From Coptis chinensis (taxonomy: Eukaryota > Streptophyta > Magnoliopsida > Ranunculales > Ranunculaceae): a stretch of DNA of 64,000 nucleotides. This document shows, in pieces, positions 47,301-57,380 of this stretch (within the stretch, counting starts at the first letter, position 1; each line of letters opens with the position of its first letter). A program made the position numbers and the translations under genes. The notes under the pieces are model-generated. The model was not told the origin of the DNA. It did not search any database and worked only from the letters and a program-made list of their open reading frames with translations. The DNA lies in contig CM027381.1 in assembly GCA_015680905.1 (NCBI GenBank), forward strand, positions 54,254,501 to 54,318,500. The letters run 5' to 3'.

Positions 47301-50300
47301 TTGCTTCTCTCTTTCTAACCTTTAATCAGTCTTATTTTTCTTTGAATCTTTGCCTCTCAGAGTAGCCGTATGAGTTATTAATTTTTGGTGGAGTTTTTCC
47401 ACCAATCTTCCTATGTCATATGGCTTAGTTATGAGGCACATATTTATACATCTCTTGCAATCTCTCATTTTTGAGTTTTTTTTGTTCAGAGTTGTTCTGA
47501 GCCTATGGGACTTATTTTAGTACTTCTGTTTGTCGTCCAAATCAGCCTTGTATATTTTTCCTATTTTTTTTTTATTGCCTTAAAATTACCAAATGTGGAA
47601 TAATGCTTAGACCATGTATGGTTCAGACAGAGGCGTATAATTAGATGGGGGTTTTTTTTTGCATTTCATTGTGCTGAAAGCTTCCTCTCGAATTTTGTTT
47701 GAGGGGAAAGAAAGATGGAATTTTGTTATCAGTTCTTTGTTCTAGATTGTTTGAAGAAGGAATGTAGGATATTGCATCTCTGTTTCTTGCCCAGACTGAT
47801 TCGGATATTTTCTTTGATTAAATGTTGTTTTCAATGATTGGTTTATAATAAGTGGCCAAATAATTTGTCCTCTATCCGTAGAAAGGTGTTAACCAAATGA
47901 AACTGTGCCGTAATCCTTTATAATTTTAATCAAGAGCATCTTTTTGTATTGAACTTGATGGTGAGACTAAGACAGTTGTATTGAAGTTTGAAACGAACTT
48001 ATAGCCGTGTAGGTCGTTTTGAGAGAAAGACATGATCAAGTTGATTTGGGAAATTTCTATTCCTAAAGTTATATGGATGTTTTGGCTGATGTCAAAGAAA
48101 GTAGATTTGGGAAATTTCTATTCCTAAAGTTTTTTTCCAAAATAAAAGTGGATCTATTGTGATCTGTGTTCCTTCAGATATATTTATCTGTGAGAACGGT
48201 GGGGGTATATCCAGAAGTTTCATGTGTGAAATTTCTGGTTGATAGATGCAATTTGTTGAAGATTCCATATTTCATTATGACAATTGAAGTCTGTTTGAAT
48301 CACTTAGGCAGCAAGAGTTGAGAGTTCTGCCGGAATATGATGATGTGAATTTTCGAAAGGGTCAAAGGTGAGTGGGATCGGTGTGAGTCACGGCGGGTTG
48401 ACTCGGGAAAGTCATTTGTTGAAGTCATAAGGGCAAATTGATCAATCAGCGGCATGATGGAGGTGTTTGTCATTAGATGGAGACGGATAGATTTCTATTG
48501 ATGGTAATCAAATATGCATGTGTAGGCAGGAGAGTTTCACTAAATGTCAATTTCGAACTTAATGAGAGATTTGGGGGGGGGCGTACGAGGATTAATACGT
48601 GGTAGCTGTGAATGAAATTCAGTTGGATGGGGGCAGGGGAAGCTTCTTGTGGGTTTATGGCTTTTTATCAATGTGTTATACCTGAATATAATATTTGGCT
48701 GAGAACTAATAGTGGGTCGGGCCGAATTGTTAAATTAGATATGAACTCATTGGGGAAGGATGAGGAGCAGGGACATAATGATACGGCTCATGAATTGTTA
48801 GGCTGTGCCTGGTTTGCATGAATTAAATTGAAACTTGGTGAGTGGTCCTGGGAGTAACACATTTTAGGGTTTGGTAGGTGATGAAAGAGATGATCAGGAG
48901 GATTGGGGTTCCATCTCTGATGGAGATGGTGATGAAGTGGGGAGTGTAACCGAATTGCTATTTGAGGAGGTGTTAGATAGTGTTCTTCCATCGATTGATT
49001 TGGGTGTTGATCTAAGTAGATCGGAGAACGTCTGTCAACAAGTTGGGTTACGTTTGAATACGAGGGGTGCTTCAGATATTCTTAAATCGATCAATAAGAA
49101 GGCTCAGGTAGAGATGGTTGCTTAGAGAAGAAGGGATCAAATAGAAAGAGATAGATAATCAAAGGACCAAATTCGTTTCAGATGATTATTGATCTTATTA
49201 TATGGAACATGAAGTGATTGCCTTGCGAAAGAAAGTACGTAGATGAAGGAAAGTAGTGAGGAAGTTTAGACCAGTGGTGATTGCATTGCATGAAACTAAA
49301 AGAGAAGTTTGTAATACAAGACTTGTCAATTTTCTTTGGGGTAGATCATAACATTCATGGGGCTGGAATATCATTGTAGAATAATTATTCCAATGTGTCT
49401 CTTGTATTTGGGGGTATAGAGTGACTTAGATCAATAATTAATAAATATTGTTTTAATGATAGTAAATAAGCAGACTATTATTAAGAAGAGAAGCGAATCA
49501 TCCTTTCTTGAGAAAGAGTATCTTTCCACACCGTATCCTGCACAGGAGATAGAAATTTCCGTTTATGTACACTTTTATTGGTTAACTCATGTGTTTGTTT
49601 TCTCACATAACGTTACAGATGTGGAAGGGTTTATGTTTCCATAGTGGCATTGCAGATTTGTAATCCTGCTACTTTAATGCTTCAAACACAACAAACAATT
49701 GAAGAGAAGCAACCGCACCACCATTCTTTCCCCTAAATGAGAAGTGTCTTTGCAAAGAAACTAGCCTCCTTCCTCTTCTTTCAAAATTCAACAAAAAAAC
49801 TCCAACTGAACACATCCCCTACACCCCTCTAAATCATCCCCAACGATTTATTTCTCCTAAAGCAAAGGTTTTTTATAGGGTTAGTTAGGGAACCCCCCCC
49901 CTCCAATTTGCAAGATCTAACGGTAATCCTTCTTCATGTGAAAAAAAAAACTTTATCTCGTAGCCGTTGGATCTTGCAACTGGGGGGGGGGGGGTGTCCC
50001 TAATATTTTTGAAAATAGGGGGTATCCCTAATTGCAACTAATAATGGGGGAGGGTATTCCTAACGAACCCTTTTTTATATGGAGTTTTCGTCCCATTTGA
50101 TGTTTGATTCAGAAAATTGGAGCTATAAGGAGCAGAATAGGTGGGTTGGCCATATGCTAATGCAAAATCATTCCTTTTGGTGTACCATGCAATTCCATTA
50201 ACTTAAAGCCTGCAATTGCATAGTGCACCAGAAGGAATGATTTTGCAATTTGCACAAGTTTATGGCAAACCCACCTATTCTGCTCCTAGAACTTTGATGT

Positions 50301-52205
50301 TTGATTTTTAAGTAAGTTATTATGTTCTACTTGTGAATAGTTTTCCTAGGATATTGTTGCTTTTCAACTCTTCTCCATCTGTAACCGTTTCTGTTCCTTT
50401 ACGCTGTACTTTTGTTCCCTTTAATGGTCATTATCATTCTCTTGGGACATGAGAATGTGTAAAATTTGGGGCAGAATAGCTGTTTGTTTGTGTTTCATTG
50501 TTTTTTTATCTTGTTTGATTTCGTAGAGGATTTGAGTTTTTATAAAGTTGTTGCAAGTTTTCTTAATGTCCTTATAAGAATCCCTGGCTCGCCGGTCATC
50601 TAGAGGATCAGTTACTCATTCCTTTTTATAAAGCACTGGTCCGTTCATAATCTTGTAAAATAACAAAGTTCATTATAAGCAAATTAATTCTTGTGAATCT
50701 GTTGTGAACCTGTGATTGAATGTTAATTCCTTGAATACTGTAACTCTTGATTCTAATAAATTTATGTCTTTTGAGACGAGGGATTTTTTCCCTTTTTTTG
50801 TTTTTGCAAAATATGTGAAAGTGCACTGATTCTATGTTTTTCCTTTTGGTGGCTGTGTAGATTCTTGAAATGGATACTTATCGGTACCATGGACACTCCA
50901 TGTCCGATCCAGGGAGCACCTACCGAACTCGTGATGAAATTAGTGGTGTGAGACAGGTCAATAATTTACACATTTTTGTGTCTACATAAAATAGATATTT
51001 CTCTGTAATCTTACGATTTGAATTTACTGTTTATTTGTTCGTTTGTGGTTGTCATTTTCAGGAGCGTGATCCAATTGAGAGAATAAGAAAATTGATACTT
51101 GCACATGAATTGTCCACAGAGAAAGATCTAAAGGTAGTTTTCAATATCCCCTTGTAACAAGTATGATGTAATGTCTTTCTGGTTTTGGAACTCTTGTAGC
51201 TAGGTATTGAAACTAAGCTTCAGTGGGACCTAAAGGAACTTTATATTGTTTAAGCACTGAGTTAAACAATATTCCTTCTACCATACATCCCAAATAGATA
51301 GATGACACAATATAAATGAAATGTTGAGTGAATGAAAATGCAGAGCTTCATTGCAGCCAAGGACTTATCTGATATTTTGTTTTGTGCAGGATATTGAGAA
51401 GAACGCTAGGAAAGAAGTTGATGAAGCCATTGCAAAAGCCAAGGTAAGCAGTGCTTCATACCATTTTAGAACAGTGTATACTGAAATTTATGTCTAATGA
51501 AGAGTAATTATACCTTAGTGGTTTGTTTTCCATCCGATCTTTCAAATCTTGGATCTTCATGATGTAGCAAATTTCTCACTTTTAAGCCTGTTTTGTTCTG
51601 ATTTCTAATGTGCGCTACCATGTTTGTGTTTGATCAGGAGAGCCCAATGCCTGATCCTTCTGAACTGTTCACCAATGTTTATGTCAAAGGTTATGGAGTG
51701 GAGGTAATTTCCTGGTGTTTGTTTTTATTTCTCATGATCTAATGTTGTTCTATACAGTTGACCTTATCTTCTTATTTGGGGTCTGTTTTCTATACCAACT
51801 ATTAAGCGAGGGATATTTTCCCCAATTTTAGCCTCCCATGCGTGTTTTATTACCACGCACGTTTAGGTGAGGGGGTTTGGTGCACTAACTTAATCATTCC
51901 TTGGATAAAACCAAACCAAACACACTGAGGGTTTCCTGTTTCCTGGGATCCCATGAGATTTTGGTTTCTTATGAGTTCTTTTTCCAATGCACTTCAGTGT
52001 CCAACATCCCGACACACCATTCAAGAATCCTTCTTTCCACCGAGTTCTGAAGAGAGAAAAAAACAATTTTTGTCTTTCGTTTGTAAATTCTTAATTTCTT
52101 CTGAAGCCAGATGTTATCTTGAAATAGTAGAGTTGACTTGTTCGTTACCTTCTGCTGCAGTCATATGGTGCAGATAGGAAAGAGTTGAGAGCTACGCTTC
52201 CTTGA
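35378..52205 (+). CDS. E1 ALPHA: Pyruvate dehydrogenase E1 component subunit alpha, mitochondrial
   Basis: Eight exons with GT..AG borders: 35378-36062, 36133-36212, 40102-40179, 50861-50956, 51062-51133, 51390-51443, 51638-51703 and 52161-52205. Joined, they give 391 residues, the normal length for plant E1-alpha. Residues 1 to about 55 are a Ser/Thr/Arg-rich, acid-poor mitochondrial presequence. The thiamine-diphosphate motif runs from GDG (197-199) to NN (226-227). The phosphorylation loop [16 protein letters not shown] covers residues 288-303, with the regulatory serines at about 294 and 300. The C-terminus reads [14 protein letters not shown]. With E1-beta it decarboxylates pyruvate and passes the acetyl group to E2 in the matrix. 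No stop or frameshift is seen. The odd point is size: introns 2 (3.9 kb) and 3 (10.7 kb) are filled with transposons and tandem repeats. Confidence 0.97.
36928..37591. mobile_element. hAT-like element, 664 bp, in PDH intron 2
   Basis: The ends share TGTTGCATGGGTACG in inverse orientation (left about 36930, right about 37588). An exact 8-bp direct repeat CATAAATC flanks it at 36920-36927 and 37592-37599. Terminal regions are rich in GGACACGGGTACG-type motifs. No transposase. Confidence 0.85.
37960..38545. mobile_element. hAT-like MITE, 586 bp, in PDH intron 2
   Basis: It begins TAGGGGTGGAAC and ends GTTCCACCCCTA, a perfect 12-bp inverted pair that continues imperfectly. An exact 8-bp direct repeat TGTTTTAC is at 37952-37959 and 38546-38553. 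It contains an internal 49-bp tandem duplication starting at 38361 and 38410. The interior is rich in CGGGCTTGGGCT and CCGACC motifs. Confidence 0.92.
38361..38458. repeat. 49-bp tandem duplication inside the hAT MITE
   Basis: The unit starting CGAATTCGTCGGGCTTGG occurs twice with a 49-base period and no visible differences over the shared part. This suggests a recent slippage or unequal-exchange event. Confidence 0.9.
40330..41070. repeat. Diverged tandem duplication, about 400-bp units
   Basis: The segment 40370-40690 (starting ACGTAAGATAGGTTGTACG) recurs at 40738-41070. Both contain a GTAAGATAGGTTGT.CGTTG start, a CAAGA/AAGACCT.A.GATCAAAAT block, a CTTC.CTCGAT.AATCT block and a GAGAAACT...AGATTGC-like end. 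A shorter partial repeat of the first 35 bases lies at 40330-40365. Identity looks moderate, so the duplication is old. Confidence 0.75.
42758..42939. mobile_element. MITE in array unit 1, 182 bp
   Basis: It is flanked by direct repeats of GATGTGGAATA (42747-42757 and 42940-42950). Inner inverted ends read AATTTGTGGACA and TGTCCACAAATT. Units 3 and 4 hold the single empty site ATGTGGAATA at 46058-46067 and 47593-47602. A 9-11-bp duplication suits a Mutator-like MITE. Confidence 0.85.
44472..44653. mobile_element. MITE in array unit 2, 182 bp
   Basis: This is the same insertion as in unit 1 at the same unit position, flanked by GATGTGGAATA at 44461-44471 and 44654-44664. It was inherited by duplication rather than inserted anew. 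Confidence 0.85.
48600..49400 (+). pseudogene. LINE (L1-type) fragment: end of ORF1 and start of endonuclease
   Basis: At about 49181-49370 the plus strand, read across frameshifts, gives [10 protein letters not shown], then [31 protein letters not shown]. This is the N-terminal part of an L1 ORF2 endonuclease (WN..G start and the x-QETK catalytic Glu block, here HETK). The frames just upstream (48612-48821; 48871-49125, acidic, ending [11 protein letters not shown]) sit where L1 ORF1 or the inter-ORF region would be, but are not recognisable on their own. RT is absent. It is non-functional. Confidence 0.62.
49878..50070. mobile_element. Foldback MITE, 193 bp (Mutator-like)
   Basis: Terminal inverted repeats GGGTTAGTTAGGGA and TCCTAACGAACCC extend inward as a long imperfect hairpin, including the pair TTGCAAGATCTAACGG / CCGTTGGATCTTGCAA. 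The flanks are the 9-bp direct repeat TTTTTTATA (49869-49877, 50071-50079), the Mutator duplication length. A 13-G run lies inside at 49982-49994. Confidence 0.82.
50128..50287. mobile_element. Foldback MITE, 160 bp
   Basis: Nearly the whole element is a hairpin. AGGAGCAGAATAGGTGGGTT on the left pairs with AACCCACCTATTCTGCTCCT on the right. Further in, TGCAAAATCATTCCTT pairs with AAGGAATGATTTTGCA. No firm target-site duplication was found, so its superfamily is open. Such hairpins can feed small-RNA pathways when transcribed, as this one would be within an intron. Confidence 0.82.
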
Positions 52206-53260
52206 AAGATATTAGTATGACAAAAAGTTCTTTTCTGTTTGAAGAAATAAAAGCAGTGGTTGGCCTTTGGATTTTGTAGGGAAACGATGTGTTGTATAAG
52301 AGATATTGAGATTTTCCGGAGTTCAACCATCTCTCTTTTACATTTGGTTTACATTGTGGAGGTTTCGTTTTCCATCTATGGATCACACTTTACGGTACTA
52401 CTACGAAATTATTCTTTAAAGCACATCAGATCTATTTTGGTGCATATGATTGAATCTTTGTTTTCAGAATGAGTCTTGGTAGCATTTTTGTGTTTTAGTT
52501 TTCGTCACTTTCATTTTACTTTCCTTCAACAGTAACAAAGGCCCTGCCTGGTACTGTGAAATATATAGCAGATAGCCGTCATCTGTTGCATGGGAATTTT
52601 TTTATCCTAATGGTTCAAGATAGTATTAAACCAAAATTATGGACTAGCAGCAATTAGATTTTTTATTCATTCTATCCAAGTAATTGTTCGCAAGTGAATG
52701 GCGTCGGGCCTGAGAAACAAATGCAGTGCGAGTGAGCAGCTGTGTTTATGGGGTTGGGGAAGTCATTACTTGTCGACGTAGTTCCTCGTTGTTGGTTCCG
52801 AATTGTTCTGCCAGCAACTGGTATTAGATTGAAGATTCAATACCGCTGTTTGGGTTTGAGTAATAAGGTCCATCAGTTCTAAATCAACATTTCCATGATA
52901 TTACCGTGTTCGGCTTCATTCAAGCTTTTGGCGGTTGACACTGCAAGTGTTTTGATTCTTATTTCTTCGTTTTTAAAGTCATGGTTTTTAAAGTCATGGT
53001 GTTGATATTTTCTCGATCCCATATAAATATTTGTCACCATCTCTGCTTCCTTTCTCTCTTCTCCCTCTCATTCACAACTAACAGCATACGCACATATAAT
53101 GGATGCTAACAAGACATATATCATTGCATTAATCATCAGGCATACGTACCATTCCATTAATCCAAAACATAAGATATTATCATAATATAAACATACAACG
53201 AACAGAAATTCATTCATGTATCTATCAAAACATAATAACGCACTACCAAACTAGTCGCTC
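52206..53260. other. 3' flank of PDH E1-alpha and intergenic DNA
   Basis: An AATAAA at 52246-52251 could serve as a weak near-upstream poly(A) element for PDH E1-alpha. Further on, a CATATAAATATTTG box (about 53019-53033), a CT-rich leader (53039-53070) and an ATG at 53099 (MDANKTYIIALIIRHTYHS...) look like the 5' end of a plus-strand gene, but the frame stops after about 28 codons. The rest is unassigned. Confidence 0.45.
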
Positions 53261-53968
53261 TCATGGACAGAAAGTTACAACATAGGTAGCACCAGTATCG
53301 CAAGTCTTGAATTTCGTCTCATTATCGTACTTATAACTGATCGCATCATGGCATGCTTGGTCAAAGAAAACAGAATAGCTAGTTGGTTGGCAACTTTTGG
53401 AGTTATCAAAAGCACCAGTGCAGCAGTAGTGATTGTCTTTAAAAGCGTTACAAGCGCTTTTGCAAGCAATTGTGTCTTTACTAAGATCTTTAACAGATAA
53501 TTCAGAGGGGCAGCGATCATTTACATCCACGCTGCAAGAAGTTGCACTGCATCCCTTGTTTCCAAGTGGGGTGACTAAGACGGGGATATTGAATCCATTG
53601 ATCAAGGTGATGGCATACGAGTCCTGTTTAGAGCCGGAAATAATCCTCACCATTGTTGTTGCAATTGGAATGCAATTATAGTCATCATCGCAGTCACCTG
53701 TTGCACATAAACCACTGGTGTTTGGACAGAATGATCTTGCCCACAAGTCGACGGAAAGAAGCTTTGGGAGACTGAAGGTAAGATTTTTTCCTGAAGGGAT
53801 TGGCAGGCCATTAGGCTTCCATGACATGGCTTGAGGAGTACTTACGGTGGAGGCTGCCATGGGCCAAATAGTATAAGAACATCGGTTCTGCATATGGACA
53901 GTTGAAAATGCGGCAGTAGCTTCAACAGAAAAGAGGACAAGCACAAGTAGAAGAATCAGGAATTTCAT
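53261..53968 (-). CDS. Thaumatin-like protein (PR-5 family)
   Basis: A single exon encodes 235 residues from the ATG at 53968. The first 20 or so (MKFLILLLVLVLFSVEATAA) form a signal peptide, so the product is secreted. The mature part starts FSTVHMQNRCSYTIWP and has 16 cysteines in the family order (NRC; SFC, GLC, GDC, YNC; GC, SC, RC; AC, AC, CC, SC, AC, TC, FC), which would form eight disulfides. The signature survives as GLCATGDC, although the RT.C.FD segment before it is shortened. The acidic cleft is altered: Asn replaces Asp in LINGFN (usually VDGFN), and TMVRI lacks the Glu. Beta-glucanase activity is therefore doubtful. The frame stays open upstream of this ATG, but the TATA box at 54053-54046 is too close for an earlier start. 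Confidence 0.95.
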   Translation of the reverse strand: MKFLILLLVLVLFSVEATAAFSTVHMQNRCSYTIWPMAASTVSTPQAMSWKPNGLPIPSGKNLTFSLPKLLSVDLWARSFCPNTSGLCATGDCDDDYNCIPIATTMVRIISGSKQDSYAITLINGFNIPVLVTPLGNKGCSATSCSVDVNDRCPSELSVKDLSKDTIACKSACNAFKDNHYCCTGAFDNSKSCQPTSYSVFFDQACHDAISYKYDNETKFKTCDTGATYVVTFCP

Positions 53969-54045
53969 GGTTTTGGTGTAGGTAACAGTTAAGGCTGATG
54001 AATTATGACTTTCGGTGACTGCAGTTGGTTGCCTCTCCAAAGGGG

Positions 54046-54053
54046 TTTATATA
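54046..54053 (-). promoter_or_regulatory. TATA box of the thaumatin-like gene
   Basis: TATATAAA on the minus strand, about 78 bases upstream of the ATG at 53968. It gives a leader of about 45-50 bases, which supports the chosen start codon. Confidence 0.7.
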
Positions 54054-55222
54054 GGATGATCATACACAAGGACGTACTTGTTTGGTTTCTACACTTGGCA
54101 ATAAAATAAGATTTCGAAATTTGTAACGCGTATATGCAACTTAAGCTTTAGGTTGGTGGACACCTTTTAGTTTCTAGCTTTTTACCATCTTAAGTAGCAA
54201 AGTTCATTTGCTATGGGAACAAGCAGGTGTTGCTTCCAAACTCCACAGTTCATTTTTCATGACACTTTGCTATTTGAATTGAAAGTTGTTACATGTGTAT
54301 GAATCACGTTCTATGCGATAAGCATTGTACACTGGAACTCCTCCATTTGGATAAGCATTGATGTGCATAAGTACCATATGAATAATGGATCACCACTTCT
54401 GTCACATGAAATGTGCAACTATTCAAAATTTTCCAGGTAGAGTATTGGGCGGCCAGCAGTCTTAAGCTCTTAGCAACTTTAATTGGGATCAAACATGTTT
54501 ATAACGTGTTTCATCACATATGATATTTTTTTTACACTAAATATTCTTTTGTTATTTTTGGTAAAATTTGTTTGTTGATAGGGTTGGAAACAGAATTGGA
54601 TATGGATTGGAAACAGAAACGTAGTAGACCAGTAGACTCTTATCCCTATAGGGAAACTGAAGCAATTCCCTAAAAACCCTAAAAAGCGGATCTACTAGTG
54701 CTCCATGTTTCTTGTCTCTACAAAAAACGCCTCTACCAACAGCCTATACAGTATCTGTAAAACTATTTTCTAAACTACGTTTTGGGCAATCATAAGATCA
54801 ATATCGTGGTTCTTCCTTTTCTTCTTTGGTTTATCTGCAGTAAACAATAGAGAGTATAACTGGCTGTTGTATCCTGGAGGCTGACGCGCTTTGTCTGTAT
54901 AAAGAGGAATAGACGCAAAACAACTTTAAAGAAAGCGTTTCAATTCGTGCCTCAGCCAACCTTCTTTATATTCACAGTTTGTTCTTGTTGTAGAAATTAT
55001 ATTTCAATAATTTAAAAGTTGTTTGAACAATGAATATGAAGAAAGATTAAGGCTTGTTTCCTAGTTTTCGTTTATGGGTTAAGGCGATTATGAGGTAGGC
55101 AGAGCGATGGAGAAATAGAATGGAGGATTAGTTGTGGAAGAGGGACTTAATATAAAAGGACCAACCAATCCTATGGTGACACCTCTTCTCACCGATCTTG
55201 GATCACATATCTTCGTTAAACT
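54054..55222. other. Upstream region of the thaumatin-like gene, unassigned
   Basis: No gene is recognised. The open frame at 54492-54304 (minus) has no domain. Any regulatory sites would be here, but I cannot support specific ones. Confidence 0.4.
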
Positions 55223-55661
55223 TTAGGGCTGGAAATGGTGCGGGTTTTGACCCGAATCCGACCCGATCCAAACCCATTTCAACGGGTTTGGACTTTAATA
55301 ATGAGTTCGAATAAGAAAATGGGTCGGATATGGATTATCCATTTTTAATTCGGATTCAAATATGGTTTTACTCTAAACGGTTCGGATCCTCCTAGATCCG
55401 AATCCAAAATATAAAATTTTGATAATATATCTTCCAAATAATAATAGGTCTCTCTTGTTTGTAGACACGTGGGTGATTGAGAACTTGTGGTTCACAATTC
55501 GGGTCGGATCCGATTATCCCATTTACAGAAATGGTTCGGATATGGTATGCCATTTTGGATCCATTCGGGTCATGGATCCGGATCTGGTTTTGTATTGAAA
55601 AAATGGATCTGGGCATGGATATAGTCTGATCCGACCCGAACCCGCTCCATTTCCAACCCTA
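55223..55661. mobile_element. hAT-like MITE, about 439 bp
   Basis: The ends TAGGGCTGGAAATGGTGCGGG and CCCGCTCCATTTCCAACCCTA are inverse copies with two mismatches. The flanks share GTTAAAC (55215-55221 and 55662-55668), seven of the expected eight bases. The interior is rich in GGATCCGAA/CCGACCCG motifs, as in the other hAT MITEs of the window. Confidence 0.85.
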
Positions 55662-57380
55662 GTTAAACATTGCCTACATGTGAGGATGGCTTTTTGATTA
55701 TCTTAGGAGTATTGACTGTTCTGATGTTGAAGTATATATATGCTGTTACGGAGGGCTTAGTGGTGTTCCCAAAGATGACATTATTAAGAGTTGAAGGGCC
55801 CGTTGTAGTGAGTACAATTTAGTTGGTTCAACTGCTGGAAACTCCTTTTGTGAATCTCATCAAACTATGCTTCTCTGGTTGCAACAAATGCTGCTAGGCA
55901 TCGATTTGTTGTTGGGAAGTCCAAATCATTACTTGAGTTCGGATTACGACGGTCCCAGGGACCTGATGGTGGAATCAATGCATCAAGATACTGATATATT
56001 GGTGGTTTTTACGCAACAATTTCGAGATTTAGAGTTTATCGAAAAAGAAGAAATAGTTTGAAATTCAGAATAGTGGGACAGTTTTGGCAAAAACGGCTAT
56101 AACCTTTTGCTCGATAATCGGATTCACAATCCGCTTTTTGTGTTAGAAAGCTAACTCAGAGATGTTTCCAACGGTGTATGGTTTGAAGTCTAATTCATCC
56201 AGAACTGATTCAGTTTTATAGTTCTTTATGGGTCAATTTCTCGTCGAATAACGAAACATGGTAACGAAACGTGGTAATCTGATTTTTCAATCAGATAGGT
56301 ATCATATTCCTTACCAAATCTCTGAAATTCTTTGTTTTATATTGTGAGACTAGGTATAACCCATGTCTACGACACGGTTTGTTATGAGGTGATTATCATG
56401 TTGTTTGTGGGCATTAATTTTGGGACACCCTAGCATTTTCAAATGTGTGGCCTATGTGGGAATGTGTAGACAGTTTATTTTGAAGTGGTTGTTTATTTTG
56501 TGGATGCCAGTATGTGGTGGTGTCTCAGACCAAAACATTGTGCCCTTTGATAGTTGGAGCCTTTGAGGTATTTACAATAAAAAGTGGATATGGTTATACA
56601 ATTTCACTTTTTCAAAATGCATCTACTCTTTCACTTCTGGTTTCAAAGTTAAATTGTAATGAACTAAACATATGAATATTGATATATGCAAAATAATTTG
56701 GTTACTCAGACATGAATGATAGTTGGGTACATAAATTGTACCTAATCAATATTATAGTATATCCATAAGTTACTGGAAAAAAAAATAAACAAAAACAACT
56801 GAAAGTCAATTCAGGAAAAAATTGACATGGACGTTGTCCTCTACCACACCTTCAACACTTTTTTGTGACCTTGTTCATTACTTCATATATAGTCATATGA
56901 AACATTGTCCAGTACATGAATCATGGAAAAATGTTAAATAATCACCCCTGCTTTCAAGATAATCTTCTAATTTTCAAAATAAAATTACACTGAGTAGTCC
57001 AAGCATATTGTGAACCATATTCTCAAGTAAAATGACACTCACATAATCAAACAATATATATGAATAAACTACTTGATTATTAAGGAAAAACCTTAGGACT
57101 ATAAAAGGAAGTTTGTTTAGTTGTTTTCAAGGCTATCCTAGACCCCATTGAAATCTATTAATTGCAGCTTTGTCTTCGTAGCTTGGACCTCATTGAAATA
57201 TTGAATTAGCGGAACCAGTTCTTTTCTATTTGCATGTGTTCAAATATGTTTACTCAAAGTAAAATACTACATATCATAATAATGTTGCAAACATACAAAA
57301 TAATAATAATAAAAAAACATTCCTAAATTGACCATTGATAAAAAATAATTATAAAGATTCATCATGTCTTAACTTTCTTT
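55662..57380. other. Unassigned DNA with possible retroelement remnants
   Basis: The frame at 55867-56061 shows no known domain. The stretch from about 56060 to 56300 (AAACGGCTATAACCTTTTGC, then TCGGATTCACAATCCGC) reads like untranslated retroelement sequence, but I found no boundaries. The rest is AT-rich and unassigned. Confidence 0.35.

Larger units (their letters stand above)
41690..48425. repeat. Tandem array of 1.4-1.7-kb units in PDH intron 3
   Basis: The anchor GTCAAAGAAAGTAGATTTG occurs at about 41712, 43410, 45122, 46558 and 48089, and the anchor GGGGTATATCCAGAAGTTT occurs five times. This gives four full units and a partial fifth, with periods of about 1.70, 1.71, 1.44 and 1.53 kb. 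Each unit carries a phrase TTCACTTCATACCAAAACC followed in units 1, 2 and 4 by the telo-box-like AAACCCTAA and a CT-rich stretch; unit 3 has CATAAGC there. Units 1 and 2 contain a MITE that is missing from units 3 and 4. Reading frames inside units (for example near 42635-42928 and 45852-46238) differ between copies and are not supported as genes. Confidence 0.92.
40180..50860 (+). other. Intron 3 of PDH E1-alpha (10.7 kb)
   Basis: It begins GTGAGTAC after the GPI codons and ends GGCTGTGTAG before ILEMD. In order it contains a duplicated 350-400-bp segment (40330-41070), about 600 bases unassigned, the large tandem array (41690-48425), a LINE fragment (about 48600-49400), and two foldback MITEs (49878-50070, 50128-50287). 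No host exon was found inside; the flanking exons join in frame. It makes up 64% of the gene's length. Confidence 0.9.

Noticed and set aside
53969-54040. Longer N-terminus for the thaumatin-like protein
   Set aside because: The upstream extension begins with a TTG codon only six bases from the TATA box, while the ATG at 53968 starts a perfect signal peptide.
54581-54650. Start of another hAT element (TAGGGTTGGAAACAG...)
   Set aside because: It resembles the hAT terminus at 55661, but no partner end or target-site duplication was found.
55867-56061. 64-residue plus frame ([15 protein letters not shown]...) as part of a host protein
   Set aside because: I tried to match it to SNARE-like and other families without a convincing motif; it sits next to retroelement-like untranslated DNA.
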